A stretch of 64,000 bases of DNA from Voacanga thouarsii (Eukaryota; Streptophyta; Magnoliopsida; Gentianales; Apocynaceae): NCBI GenBank assembly GCA_026120185.1, contig JANUWF010001942.1, forward strand, positions 806,001 through 870,000, read 5' to 3'. Shown here piece after piece: positions 11,923-22,644 of this stretch. A program made the position numbers and the translations under genes. Every line of letters starts with the position of its first letter. Within the stretch, counting starts at the first letter, position 1. The notes under the pieces were generated by a model, which saw nothing but the letters and a program-made list of their open reading frames with translations, was not told the DNA's origin and ran no database searches.

Positions 11923-12945
11923 TGATAGGAATTAATCTGATCATGAGGATCAAGCTCAAGAAAGGGGAGAGGATGAAACCGAAATAAAGTTGAGCTTGCC
12001 CGGTCTATTGACGAGAGCCCACTTCCAACAATTCCAACCCAATCTTCAGCATATCTACAAGCTTATTTAGGGTGGGACAGTGTATGGATATTGCCGAAAG
12101 AGGATCGAGAACAGACCACACTGCTGGTATACGAAGGGCATCAACTGGAAGTTGTTCGCATAGAAATGACGCCCGGTAGAGTGTACCCGGTGCCAGTCCC
12201 AAGAGCCCAACTAGGTGTCGGGTGTGGATTAGATTAACTCTCAATTTTGTGATACGAGCACTATTTCAATAGAATGGATCTAGCGCCAACCCTACCAGCC
12301 CTACCTAGTGCCGACCCCACTTTGTATCCGAACCATTGACATTTTAAAGCTATTTTTAGGGTCATTTTATAATATTTAAAAAGTATTTCAGTTCAGGAAC
12401 AGAATACCATTGTATAAGCTTGATATTTTAAGAACAAGGGAACACAATTCCATATATATTTTTAACATGAATGAAGATTCATCTTGAAGGCTTGAAGCAT
12501 GGAGAGATTCCTTATTCAACTTCAATCTAAGACCAACCTAAGGGCTTAGTCCACCCATGAGTAAGTGTCTATAAACTCAAAGGATAATTCAACTAAGAAA
12601 TCGACAAAGGTTCTTCTTGTAAGCCATTTAGGGTTCATGTTGTTTCTTGTTTGAATACCCACAATTCCCTATCCTTTTAGTTCTTGATTTCTTGCTAAGT
12701 CAAGGGTTCTAATGTGTTGTTGTGGTAGATCTAATCTACTAAATTTGGGGTTCTAAAAGCTAAGTTCTTTTAGGGTTCTTTGTTTGTGGAAAAGGCATTT
12801 TCTTTGTTACTTTCTTTGATCTCTTTATATCCTTTATAGCCTTTCTTGCTTGTCTTGTTGTGTTGTAGTTCTTGTCCTTTACAAAAATTTTAAAACAAAA
12901 GCTACTTTTAGATCTAGAAAGATTTCCTATCTCAAGCTCATATCA
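11923..12945 (+). repeat. 5' LTR of gypsy B
   Basis: 1023 bp, TGATAGGAATT ... CTCATATCA. It carries one copy of a GC-rich module (about 12170-12330: GTACCCGGTGCCAG, CTAGCGCCAACCC, GTGCCGACCCC). It is collinear with the right LTR except for an extra copy of a roughly 111-bp unit in the latter. Confidence 0.88.
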
Positions 12946-12949
12946 AATT

Positions 12950-12962
12950 TGGTATCAGAGCA
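12950..12962 (+). other. Primer-binding site of gypsy B
   Basis: TGGTATCAGAGCA, four bases inside the LTR; complementary to the 3' end of initiator tRNA-Met. Confidence 0.9.
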
Positions 12963-13695
12963 ATGATAAGCTTAGATCTTCATCTTATCTTAGATCTATC
13001 AAATCTCGAGTGTTGTTTGATCTTGAGATTCTTGGATAAAAAAAAAAAGGGAATGAGAATGATTTGTTAAAGAAAGATCCTTAGGAATATATTAATTTTT
13101 GTTGTTGTGATTATATTGGGCTTGTTTAGAAAGAAATTTACTTGCAAAGTTCCATAGGAAAATCTTACACATAAGGTGTTTGATAAAATGTCTCAATGAC
13201 CATTTACTCTATAAACACCATATGTTTGATGAAATGTCTCAAAGAAAGAATGTGACTTGAACAATAGTGTTACTTCTGTAACCATTTCATTATATTCTTG
13301 AAATTATCTTTTCTTGTTGTGTATTGTGAACACCTTTGTATTCTACTTATCTCTTGACCTCTAAGTGTTCACTAAAGTTGTCAACCTATAACCTTTGTAT
13401 TAAAGTATCCTATGAGTTAATAGACTAAAGTGAACTAAACCCTTTGAAGTTAGGGAGGAATTTGGTTGAACAAGTGAACCATAAAGTGAACGATAATGGC
13501 AAAAGAGAAAGATTATTATTGAAAAAGCCAAGGAGCATAAACACGAGAGTAGAGTGTAAACACTTAGGGAGTGAGTGAGGAAACCAATCTCTATTTTTGT
13601 TCTCTTAACTCTTTGCAAGAACATTAGTCTAAACTCCAACAACAACTCAAAGAGAGGAAACGACTAGGCTAAATCTTGGGGGAGCAAGTAGAACA
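12963..13695 (+). other. Leader of gypsy B
   Basis: Non-coding stretch between primer site and gag. It holds an A-run near 13039 and short AT-rich repeats but no recognisable gene. The minus-strand open frame at 13400-13645 has no motif and is rejected. Confidence 0.6.
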
Positions 13696-13850
13696 CAAGA
13701 GGAACTAGAAGATCTTCGTGAGACCCTCGTTTCTTTACAAAAAAGTATGGAGGGCATTTGGAGGGAGATAACTGAACTTCAAGCTCAACAAAGCCAAACA
13801 TCTACCGCTGGACAAAGGAAGGGACAAGAGAAACTTGAAGCCTACAACAC

Positions 13851-15382
13851 TGATAGGGCCTAAATTAATCATATATTTCCTAGTTATTTGAGGCTATTTT
13901 GTGATACATTTTGTTCATTAACTGGTTATATTCCTTCATACTATAGATTTTACCCTTGAAAAGGTATTTTGTGCATTATTTCAGATTTTAGGGGTAAAAT
14001 AAGGCAAAAACGTCGCTAAACAGAATAGAGGCGACGCCGACCAGGACAGGGGAACCGGTGCTGGCCACGTACTACTGGCACTCATTTCAAAGCGATGAAA
14101 AACCGGTAAAACAGAGCTGAACAGAACTAAACTGGCGTTGACTAGGAGACCAGAGGTGGCGCCGGCTGCATTTTGGAAGAGGTGGTACGAAAATCAAGAA
14201 AAATCGGTGAATGGATAGAGAAACAGACCACAACCGGTGCCGGCCCTAGGTAGGACAAATGGCACCGGCTGTGCACTGGTGCTGAGGCGGTGCCTTGATT
14301 TTCGCACGTATTTTTTGACAATTTATAGAGTTTTAGTATTTTCCTACTTCTAGTCGGCCAAAAACCCTAGAGGAACAATTTTAGGCACTTCTAAAGCCTA
14401 TAAATAGAGGGAAAACACAAGGAAAAAGGGAGAATTTACAGATCAAAATAGAAAATCACTCATTTATAGGAGAAATTCTTCAAATCAAGAAGGATTGTAC
14501 AAGAGGATCTACGAAGAAAGAAGAAGGAGGCTTGTTTATGAGTGTTTTCTTTTAACTTTGTTTTCTTTTCTTGAACAATGATGTATTAATTGTTTTATTG
14601 TAATTTGACAATGTTTTCAGTATTCATGGTTTTTAGAGTTACTTTGATCTTTTGATTAATTGATTGTTATTCTTGGTATTTAATTACTTATGCTGATTAT
14701 GAGATTAATTTATTGTTTCTTCTATTAACTTGCTTGGAAAAGGGGTTGAAGGTAGTCTCAATTCATTAATTTCATATTTGTTGTCTATTAACTTACTTGG
14801 AAAAGGGGTTAATAGCAAAGAATTGGGTAATTAAAGGTTAATTGATGTCTGCCAGGATATGGATTCATTGATTAGTTTCATGTTTTAAATTTGTCAGGAT
14901 ATGAAAATTTAATCAAGGATTGTATTTAATGCATCTTTTAGGTGAGTTAGTTGAGACAGGATATATGATACTAATTTATCTAGAAGATAGTGATTTCATG
15001 GATTGGAAAAGAAGTGAATCTATCTTAATCCTTCATGATGCCAAGAGAATGATTAGTTATGATAATGATTGGGTACTTTAAGGTTATGTTTGTCAAAATA
15101 TTGGTTTTAGTTACATAATTCTCCATCCTTGACATGTATATATTCTTTTATTTTATTTTATTTTATATTTCTTTTTCACTTTATTGAGTCGGTTAAACAA
15201 TGAAAGAAAATGGATTAATGCGCATACTTGTTCCTTGAGGATCGACACTCGTTTTAAACCATATGCTATATTTAATGATGAGTATGTTTGCTCATATGTG
15301 TAATTTGGGGTTAACATTTTAATTTAACTTGATTGGGAATGTCCTTATTTTTATATGATTTTTATACCCAAATTCAAACACA
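13851..15382 (+). repeat. 5' LTR of element C
   Basis: 1532 bp, TGATAGGGCCTAAATTAATC ... TTCAAACACA. It carries a GC-rich module at about 14015-14300 (ACGCCGACCAGG, AACCGGTGCTGG, GGTGGCGCCGGCTGC, AACCGGTGCCGGCCC) and a strong TATA box. It differs in sequence from the F1 LTR but shares its length class and primer-site layout. Confidence 0.82.
14396..14407 (+). promoter_or_regulatory. Probable TATA box of element C LTR
   Basis: CCTATAAATAGAGGG spans 14397-14411, a near-consensus plant TATA box in the sense orientation, just downstream of the GC-rich module. Confidence 0.6.
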
Positions 15383-15391
15383 TTAAGTTTT

Positions 15392-15409
15392 TGGCGCCGT
15401 TGTAGGGGA
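15392..15409 (+). other. Primer-binding site of element C
   Basis: TGGCGCCGTTGTAGGGGA, one or two differences from the Athila/Tat consensus primer site, after the spacer TTAAGTTTT that also follows the F1 LTR. Confidence 0.85.
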
Positions 15410-15914
15410 ACAATATCATGAAAGCTTGGATTTCATTGATTTAACCATGGTTATATGTTCATATGTCTATAAGTAAATATATAAATATGTATATATGTTC
15501 CTTGTATGAGTAAGTGGCCTATGTTGTTGTTTGTATAATTGTATTTTAATTTCACTATATGTTGTAAATATGTAAATAGGTAGATACGTGTTCGTAATAA
15601 CTAACTTATCTTTGTATTCTTGTATATATTGTATATTTAGTTATTTAATTTTACAAACCTAATGTTAATGTGGAATATGTGTAATCTTTGTATTTTGAAT
15701 TGGATGATTTTTACGTCTATAATTTTGAGTCAATACTAACTTTTCTTATTTTCAGGTTTGGACTTTTGCTAACACGATATTTTAGACGGACTGAATTTAT
15801 TTTATTATTTGTTTCTTTATTTGCAATTTTTTAATCTTAGTTTAATATTTAATTTATGAATTCGTGGTCATGCATTCAATTAGGATAGTTTTTAGTAAAA
15901 AAAAAAAAAAAAAG

Positions 15915-16440
15915 AGCATTAGTGTATTGGTAAAATTACAAGCTCACGGTGATGTTTTTAGTGAGATGTCATTAGAAGCATTAGTGAAATCTTTTGTTGC
16001 CAATACAAATTCATCTATTCAGGGGTATTAAGAAGCTTCCCAACGATTGTGTGATGAAAGGAAACAATTATTTAAGATTGTTGAGGAGACTCATGAGTTC
16101 AGACTAGCTGGTACAATTGACCATGGAAAAAAAGTGAGGCTATGAGGGACAATTGCATGATATGGCAGGAGAGGTATTTGATTCTACTTTATGTGCTCAT
16201 AATTCTAATATTTCTTTATCACATGATTTCTTTGATTCTTCTCACTTCTTGCAGAATAATGGTCCCAATGATGATGTATGGAGCTTAACATGCCTCAAGA
16301 AGTTGGATTTATCATTCATTTTAAGAAACCTTTTGAGGATGTTGATGAATTCTACCATTCACCCCAATTTTAGGGAGGTAACTTGGTATTTGTAGAAGCA
16401 TTGAAAAGTAAGGATTTCCCAATCCCATCTGTAAGAACTC
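15915..16440 (+). pseudogene. Unrecognised degenerate ORF in element C
   Basis: From about 15918 the plus strand reads through a protein-like stretch (KLQAHGDVFSEMSLEALVKSF, spaced by stops at 16030 and 16144), continuing weakly to 16395. It sits where gag would be expected, but I cannot match it to Athila or Tat gag. It could be a decayed gag N-terminus or a non-autonomous leader. Confidence 0.3.
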
Positions 16441-18560
16441 AAATACTAAGTTTAAAAGGGAATTTTAATTGTAACATTTTTTTTTTGAAGGGTTAAGTGG
16501 TGATTTCAAAGTTGATACATCCATTTGATATCATGTGTGCTCATATGTTAAAAAATATATTTATGTGTCTAAAGGAATGTTAAAAAATGAGGTTTATGTG
16601 CTTTACTTTACTGAGACAAATCATTTTCATGAACTCTCTATTTTTCAAAATCCTCGATTCTTTATACATTCATTATGTCTATCTTCTACTTGGAGCTTTA
16701 ATTTCTTTTCCAAAGGTTCGATAAGGAAGCATGATGAGTGGAAAGAGTTTGTATCTTTATTTTGTGTTTGGTTTTGTTAAGTGTTTTGTTTTCCCTTCCC
16801 AATTAAGGAAAATATTTTCCATCTTAAGTGTGGAGGAGTGAGTCGTGTCTTTATTTGTTTTGCTAGGATTTTTCTTTCGTACTATATGTTTTTCTTTTTC
16901 GTACTATTTTCTTTACTTTTTGCTTATTTTTCTTTTTTTACTTTTATGCCTTGGTGTGTTTCTTTTGTATTTTTCTTTTTAGGTACTTCGAAAATGCTCT
17001 TTTCTACTAGAACTCAACTCTGGTGTAGGAGAATGCCCACTGTAATGGAAGTATTTTCTTTCTTATCTTTTCCCCTTTATTTTTGGTCTCGTGGAAATAT
17101 TTTTTTGCTTTATCTGTTTGGCCATTGAGGACAATATCCAGTTTAAGTATGGGGGAGTGGTTAGAATGGGAATTCTTCTATGCTTATATACTTCATTCTT
17201 CTTGAAATTCTTTGAACCTTTTTGAGCAAAATTTTCAAAATTTTTTTTCTGATTTTTGAAATTTCAAAATGTATTTTTAATGCATGTCTTTGTGCTAGAT
17301 CATAGAGCATATGTTTTATATTATTTGTGGCTTATGCATGACTTTTTGCACGCACTTGGACTAAGTAGTTCTTGATCAAATGCTTTACATTATTTTTAAA
17401 CTTATTTTTTTGCTAAAATTCATTGAGCATTCTAGAACTTACTTGAATACCTCTCGAGGCAAAATAAGAAAGACATTCATGATTTAACTTAAGGATGATA
17501 GTAATAGGCCTTCGTTAGATAGTTTGAACTTTTCGAGTCTACCTATTTTATATTATTCCTAGTGCCTATTTTAAGCCTAAATTGTCAATTTCTTTCTTAA
17601 AACCTGTTATCATACTTTGTCCATTACTTCTTTCTGAGAGTTTGATTTACTTTCCAAATCTTTGATTGCTCTTGATGGATAAAAGTACAAGTAGACGAAT
17701 TGTGAGGGAAAATACTTGTGTAAATGTCATGACTTGTTACTTTTAGTCATGCATCATGTGTTGAGTTGAAGAATGGAGGAAGGAAGAAAAATTGAGAAAA
17801 ACAAAAAGCTGCTAGAAAAGGTTGGAAAAAAAAGCTGAAAACGAACAAAAGCAGCATTTGGAAGGAAAGAAAATGAAAAAGAAGAGCTGAAAAAGAAAAG
17901 AAAAGAAAAGAAAGAGCACAAGAAGAGAGTTGGCATAAAAATTGCTGAAATTTTTTATGATCTTTTGCAATATGAATGATGAAGTTAAGAATAGTTGAGG
18001 AAAAGAATGCAAGATTTGCTTGAACTATACTATGATTGCCATACAAGGTTATGGGCTTTTGATTGATTTTGTGATAGGAGAGTAAGAAAAGTTTGGAATC
18101 TATTGGTACATTTTGTTTATCATTTTCTTGCGAACTCTCAGTGTCTTTGATATTTGATTCTCCTATATCCTTCATCTAACAGCTATATTACAAACTCTTT
18201 AGCCTTACATTACAAGCTTAAAAGTCCTATTTGATCTAAGTAGAATCATGATATGTCTCGGATTAGTGGAGAGAGTGTATGAAAAGTAAGCTTATGGAAT
18301 GCATATTTCTTTTGAACTAAATTCTTTCCAATGGTTTGAGAATGATGTTAAGTGTTGGGATGGTTCTACTAGTCATTCTTCACTTACACAAGTCTTGCAT
18401 TTGTTATGAAAGGTATAGTAGCATATGTTTTGTTGTCTTGAATAAAGAAAGCATTGGGAATATTATTTTGAAATTGATTGAGTGATTTTGTAAAAACTTG
18501 TGTTTTTCTACTTGTCTTTGATACTTTGCTTGAGGACAAGCAAAGAGCTAAGTGTAGAGG
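16441..18560 (+). other. Non-coding 3' half of element C
   Basis: No coherent gene. It holds three purine motifs resembling gypsy 3' polypurine tracts: about 16823-16845 (CTTAAGTGTGGAGGAGTG), 17140-17159 (TTTAAGTATGGGGGAGTGG) and 18549-18562 (TAAGTGTAGAGGAA), the last two preceded by TTGAGGACAA. It also holds a purine-rich tract at 17765-17935. Long open frames here (16781-17128 plus; 17747-18175 minus) are Phe-rich by-products of T-rich or A-rich strands. Confidence 0.55.
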
Positions 18561-19679
18561 AATGAACACCTAACTAGGAGAAGAATAAGATGAATATTCA
18601 GTTGGTGGATATCACCAAATTCCTATGAGAGGAGGTAGAGGAAGAGGTCAAGAGAGATTTGGTGAGAATCCTATGAGAGGAGTTGAAAGAAATATTAAGA
18701 GAGAATTTGAGTAGGAAGAATGATACACGGAGGAAGACTATGGGGATCAATATTGAGGTAATGTGATGAGAGGTAGGAGGAGAGATGATAATGAGGGAGA
18801 GCGAGAATTGAAGAACATCAAAATGAAGGTGCCATAATTTTCAGGGAAAAATGATCCCAATGCATACTTTAAATGGGAAAGGAAAATAAAAATTCTATTT
18901 GATTTCCAAGATTCTAGTGAGAGAAATAAAGTAAAGTTGGTAGTATTAGGACTTTCCAATTATGCATTGATATGGTGGGAAAATGTTTTAGCTAATAGAA
19001 GGAGAATATGAGAAAATGCCATTGGTACATGGGAATTGATGAAAAATCTTATGAGGGCGAGGTTTGTATTGCATTACTACTACAACGAGCTATATCAAAG
19101 GCTACAAGTGCTAAGATAGGGAAGTAGAAGTATTGAAGATTATCACAAAGAACTTGAGGGGTTAATGATAAGGATGGTTATTAATGAAGATCCACGTGCT
19201 ACTAAAGTGAGATTTCTAAGTGAATTGAATCGGGAGATAGCCAATGTAGTTGAGTAGCATTCGTGTGAAACCTTAGAAGAAATGGTGCACATGGCTATGA
19301 AACAATTAAGGAAACTACCTTTTGAGAGGAGAGCAAACCAACCAACATCATCTCCTAAGGAATTCCCTAAGGTGGCACCTAAGAAGGAAGGAGTCCTAAA
19401 GCCGCTGCCTAGAGAATTTAATAAATCGAGGGAAGAAGAAAATAGAGATAAAGGAAATGCTACTGAGAAGCTGAGGAGCCGAGATATCAAATGCTTTCGT
19501 TGTATGGGATATGGACATACAATGCATGAATGTCTAAGAAAGAGAGTAATGTACATAAATGCCTATGGTGAGATTTTATCCGAGGAGGAGGAATATGAAA
19601 AATTGGAAGAAATTAAAAAAGAAGAAGAAATCTCGAGTGAAGAAGGAAAAGAAGTTGGGCAAGTGTGTGCGTCGGTGTA

Positions 19680-20220
19680 GCTAGGAGATCGTTGAGCACT
19701 CAAGTGAAGGAAGATGAGCATCATCAACAGAGGGATAATATATTTCATACAAGATGTTTGATCAACCAAGTACCTTCCAGTGTAATCATTGATAGTAGGA
19801 GTTACACCAATGTTATAAGTGCTAGTGGAGTGAAAGAGATAGGCATGGAAATAAGGCAGCATCCACAACTCTACATGTTGCAATGGCTAAATGAAAGTGG
19901 AGAATTGAAGGTTAATAAACAAGCCTTGATTGCAACTGACATGGGGAAATAAAAGGATAAGATCTTGTGCGATGTTCATCCAATGCTGGCAGGCCACCTA
20001 CTTTTAGGGAGACCGTGGCAATATGATAAGGAAGTAAAGCACAACGGGAAGAAAAACACCTACACTGTGTACAAGGAGGGAAAGAAATTCATTCTACTGC
20101 CTATGTTTTCAAGTGAAGTGAGCAAAGATCAAAAGATCATGAGAGAAAATGAGAAGAAAATGAGTGTTCAAGAAAATGAGAAAAAAATTGAGAGAGAGAA
20201 TGTTGAGAAAGAAGAATAGG
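19680..20220 (+). pseudogene. Gypsy B protease and linker
   Basis: An aspartic protease of the retropepsin type used to cut the polyprotein. The core IDSRSYTNVISASG at about 19788 replaces the usual IDGGSCTNVAS, so the catalytic D-S/T-G-like triad has lost its glycine. Downstream are QWLNESGELKV and LCDVHPMLAGHLLLGRPWQ (19965-20020), hallmarks of this gypsy lineage. A stop at about 19950 and a Glu/Lys-rich linker (20095-20219) follow. The linker is homologous to the one at 23858-24109 in remnant H. Confidence 0.82.
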
Positions 20221-20394
20221 AAAAGAGAGAGGAAAAATAAGAGAGATGAGATAAGAAACGAGCAAATTTCTTTGCAAGTGAGAGAGAAGTGGTAGAAGCG
20301 ATTAAAGCTAAGGAACTAGTGTATCTCTTAATTTGTAATGGCATTTACGTAACTACTAATAAAACTACTCTTTCTTTGCCGTCTGAAATTGCAG

Positions 20395-21130
20395 GTCTTG
20401 TTGAAGAATTCCAGGATATATTTCCAAAAGAAATACCAGAAGGATTGCCACCCGTCTGAGGAATAGAGCATCAGATTGATTTCATCCCAGGGGCTGTTAT
20501 TCCAAATGGACTAGCTTATAGATGCAACCCTGAATAAGCTAAGAAGATATAAAAGCAAGTTGATGAGTTGCTCAAGAAAGGCCATGTTCGAGAGAGCTTG
20601 AGTCCAAGTGTAGTTCTAGTGCTGTTGGTGCCTAAGAAAGACAGATCATGGAGGATGTGTGTTAATTATAGGGCCATTAACAACATAACGGTAAAATTTC
20701 ATTACCCTATCCCTAGGCTTGATGATTTATTGGATGAATTGCCTGGATCATGTGTATTTTCAAAAATTAATTTGAAATCTGGATATCATCAAATTGGAAT
20801 TAGAGAATGTGATGAATGAAAAATTCCATTTAAGAACAAACAGGGTTTATATGAGTTGCTTGTGATGTCATTTGGATTATCAAATGCACCTAGTACTTTT
20901 ATGAGGTTGATGCATTATGTGTTGTGAGAATATGCTGGAAAATTTGTTGTGGTGTATTTTGATGATATTTTGATTTATAGCAAAACTTGTGAAGATCATT
21001 TGCATCATCTTAAGTGTGTGGTTATTACTCTTAGAAGAGAAAGGTTATATGTAAACTTTGATAAAATGTTCCTTTTGTTTGTAAAAGATAATTTTTCTTG
21101 GATATATTGTGACTTCAAAAGGTATTGAAG
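20395..21130 (+). pseudogene. Gypsy B reverse transcriptase
   Basis: RT motifs in order: EFQDIFPKEIPEGLPP (20405), [19 protein letters not shown] (20630), [26 protein letters not shown] (20758), [29 protein letters not shown] (20948). The palm YFDD motif is intact, but the first catalytic Asp (FSKID) is Asn. Stops at about 20458, 20535, 20550, 20817 and 20926 and a frameshift near 21090 inactivate it. After the palm the sequence jumps to the integrase C-terminus; thumb, RNase H and integrase catalytic core are deleted. Confidence 0.9.
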
Positions 21131-21480
21131 TACATGGCAAAAGGAAGGTTGAGCTAGTTAAATCCATTCATGCGAAAGTTAAATCTCTAATCGAAAAGTG
21201 GAATGAAGTCGTTGCATGCAAGTGCAACCAAAGAAGAAAGGGGGTGATATTTGAGCCAGAAGACTAGGTTTGGGTGCATTTACGCAAGGAAAGATTTCCC
21301 ACCCAATGCAATTCAAAGCTCGAACTGTGAGGGGATGGACCGTTCCAAGTTCTTGAGCAATATAGAAATAATGCCTACGAGATTGATCTACCAAGTGAGT
21401 ATAATAGAAGTGCAACTTTTAATGTAGTTGATCTTTCTCCTTATGATGTAGAATATGATTCGAGGACAAATTAATTCCAA
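21131..21480 (+). pseudogene. Gypsy B integrase C-terminal segment
   Basis: Starting KSIHAKVKSLIEKWNE, then FEPED*VWVHLRKERFPT, GDGPFQVLEQYRNNAYEIDL, and SATFNVVDLSPYDVE, the canonical C-terminal end of integrase in this gypsy lineage, with the usual W replaced by a stop. It runs to within a few codons of the 3' LTR. No chromodomain is visible. It is fused directly to RT remains by an internal deletion. Confidence 0.85.
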
Positions 21481-21490
21481 GAGAGGGAAA

Positions 21491-22624
21491 TGATAGGAAT
21501 TAATTCGGTCATGAGGATCAAGCTCAAGAAGGGGGAGAGGACGAAGCCGAAACAAAATCGAGCTTGCCTGATCCGTTGACGAGAGCCCACTTCAAACTAT
21601 TCCAACTCAATCTTCACGTATATCTACAAGCTCATTTAAGGTAGAACAGTGTATAGACATTGCCGGAAGAGGATTGAGAACGGACCATGCTGCTGGTGTA
21701 TGAAAGACATCAGCTGGAAGCTGTTCGCATAGAAATGACACCCAGCAGAGCGTACCCGGCGCCAGTCCCAGGAGCCCAACCAAGCACCGGGTGTGGACTA
21801 GACAAACTTTCAATTTTGTGATGCAAGAACTATTCCAGTAGAATGGACCTAGTACCGACCCTACCATCCCTACCTGGCACTGGCCCTATTCTGGATCCGA
21901 ACCCCAGATGTTTTTTTTTCAGTTATTTTTGTGAAGGGTACTGTTCCTCCAGAATGTACCTGGCGTCGACCCTACCAACCCTACCTGGCGCCGACCCAAC
22001 TTTGGATCCAAACCCCTGACATTTTTCAACTATTTTTGAGGTCATTTTATAATATTTAAAAAGTATTTCAGTTTAGGAAAAGAATACCATTATATAGGCT
22101 TTGTATTGTAAGAATAAGGGAACACAATTCCATATTTTTTTAAAGATGAATGAAGATTCATCTTAAAGACTTGAAACATGGAGAGATTCCTTGTTTAACT
22201 TCAATCCAAGACCAACCTAAAGGCTTAGTCCACTCTTGAGTAAGTGTCTACAAAATCAAAGGATAATTCAACTAAGAAATTAACAGGGGTTCTTCTTGTA
22301 AGTCATTTAGGGTTCTTGTTGTTTCTTGTTTGAATGCCCACAATTTCCTATCCTTTTAGTTCTTGATTTCTTGCTAAGTCAAGGGTTCTAAGGTATTGTT
22401 GTGGTAGACCTAATCTACTAAATTTGGGGTTCTAAAAACTAAGTTCCTTTAGGATTCTTTGTTTGCAGAAAAGGTATTTTCTTTGTTACTTTCTTTGATC
22501 TCTTTATATCCTTTATAGCCTTTCTTGCTTATCTTGTTGTCTTGTAGTTCTTGTCATTTACAAAAAGTTCAAAATAAAAGCTACTTTTAGATATACAAAT
22601 ATTTCCTGCCTCAAGCTCATATCA
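21491..22624 (+). repeat. 3' LTR of gypsy B
   Basis: 1134 bp, collinear with 11923-12945 but 111 bp longer because the GC-rich unit occurs twice (about 21835-21945 and 21948-22060; both contain CGACCCTACCA..CCCTACCTGGC). Base differences between the LTRs are frequent, so the insertion is not recent. Confidence 0.88.
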
Positions 22625-22627
22625 CTT

Positions 22628-22644
22628 GGGGGGGTGGGAGGGGG
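22628..22644 (+). other. G-quadruplex-type G-run
   Basis: GGGGGGGTGGGAGGGGG: four G-tracts with one-base loops, immediately right of gypsy B and inside the flanking gypsy remnant. Confidence 0.7.

Larger units (their letters stand above)
13851..18564 (+). mobile_element. Athila-like one-LTR element C inserted in gypsy B gag
   Basis: A 5' LTR (13851-15382), an Athila/Tat-type primer site and about 3.2 kb of internal sequence ending in a polypurine-like tract (18550-18562, AAGTGTAGAGGAA) and the dinucleotide TG. No 3' LTR follows. The flanks are AACAC at 13846-13850 and AACAC at 18565-18569, and gag of B resumes in phase right after. No protease, RT or integrase is visible, so it is non-autonomous. 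Class is inferred from the primer site and the GAGGACAAGCAAAG...AAGTGTAGAGG ending, which is typical of Tat/Athila-group 3' ends. Confidence 0.8.
13696..19678 (+). pseudogene. Gypsy B gag, split by element C
   Basis: Left part 13696-13850: a Glu/Gln-rich, probably coiled-coil N-terminus (EELEDLRETLVSLQKSMEGI, then WREITELQAQQ). Right part 18570-19678: an RGGRGRGQ basic patch, the capsid segment (FSGKNDPNAYFKWERKI near 18840, a WWENVL segment near 18975, EDYHKELEGLMIRM near 19135, LNREIANVVE near 19225, EEMVHMAMKQL) and a CX2CX4HX4C zinc knuckle at 19492-19533 for RNA binding. The intervening 4719 bp are element C plus one target-repeat copy; the two gag parts are in the same phase on either side of it. 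About six in-frame stops and a frameshift near 19670 make it non-functional. Confidence 0.88.
11923..22624 (+). mobile_element. Ty3/gypsy element B (two LTRs, internally deleted, carries element C)
   Basis: LTRs at 11923-12945 and 21491-22624 both begin TGATAGGAATTAAT and end AGCTCATATCA. The primer site at 12950-12962 and the gag-protease-RT order on the plus strand fit a Ty3/gypsy element. Its gag is of the type found in Reina/Tekay-like chromoviruses. TTGGG occurs directly before the left LTR (11918-11922) and one base after the right LTR (22626-22630), a probable target duplication, though a G-run there weakens the case. Without inserted element C it is about 6.0 kb, short because RNase H and the integrase core are missing. 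It cannot move by itself. Confidence 0.85.

Noticed and set aside
16781..17128. 115-codon plus-strand frame with membrane-like hydrophobic runs
   Set aside because: T-rich DNA yields Phe-rich frames, and it contains one of the polypurine-like motifs; no envelope-like or membrane-protein motif is seen.
17747..18175. 142-codon minus-strand open frame, Phe/Ser-rich
   Set aside because: It is the complement of the purine-rich tract in element C; composition alone explains it.
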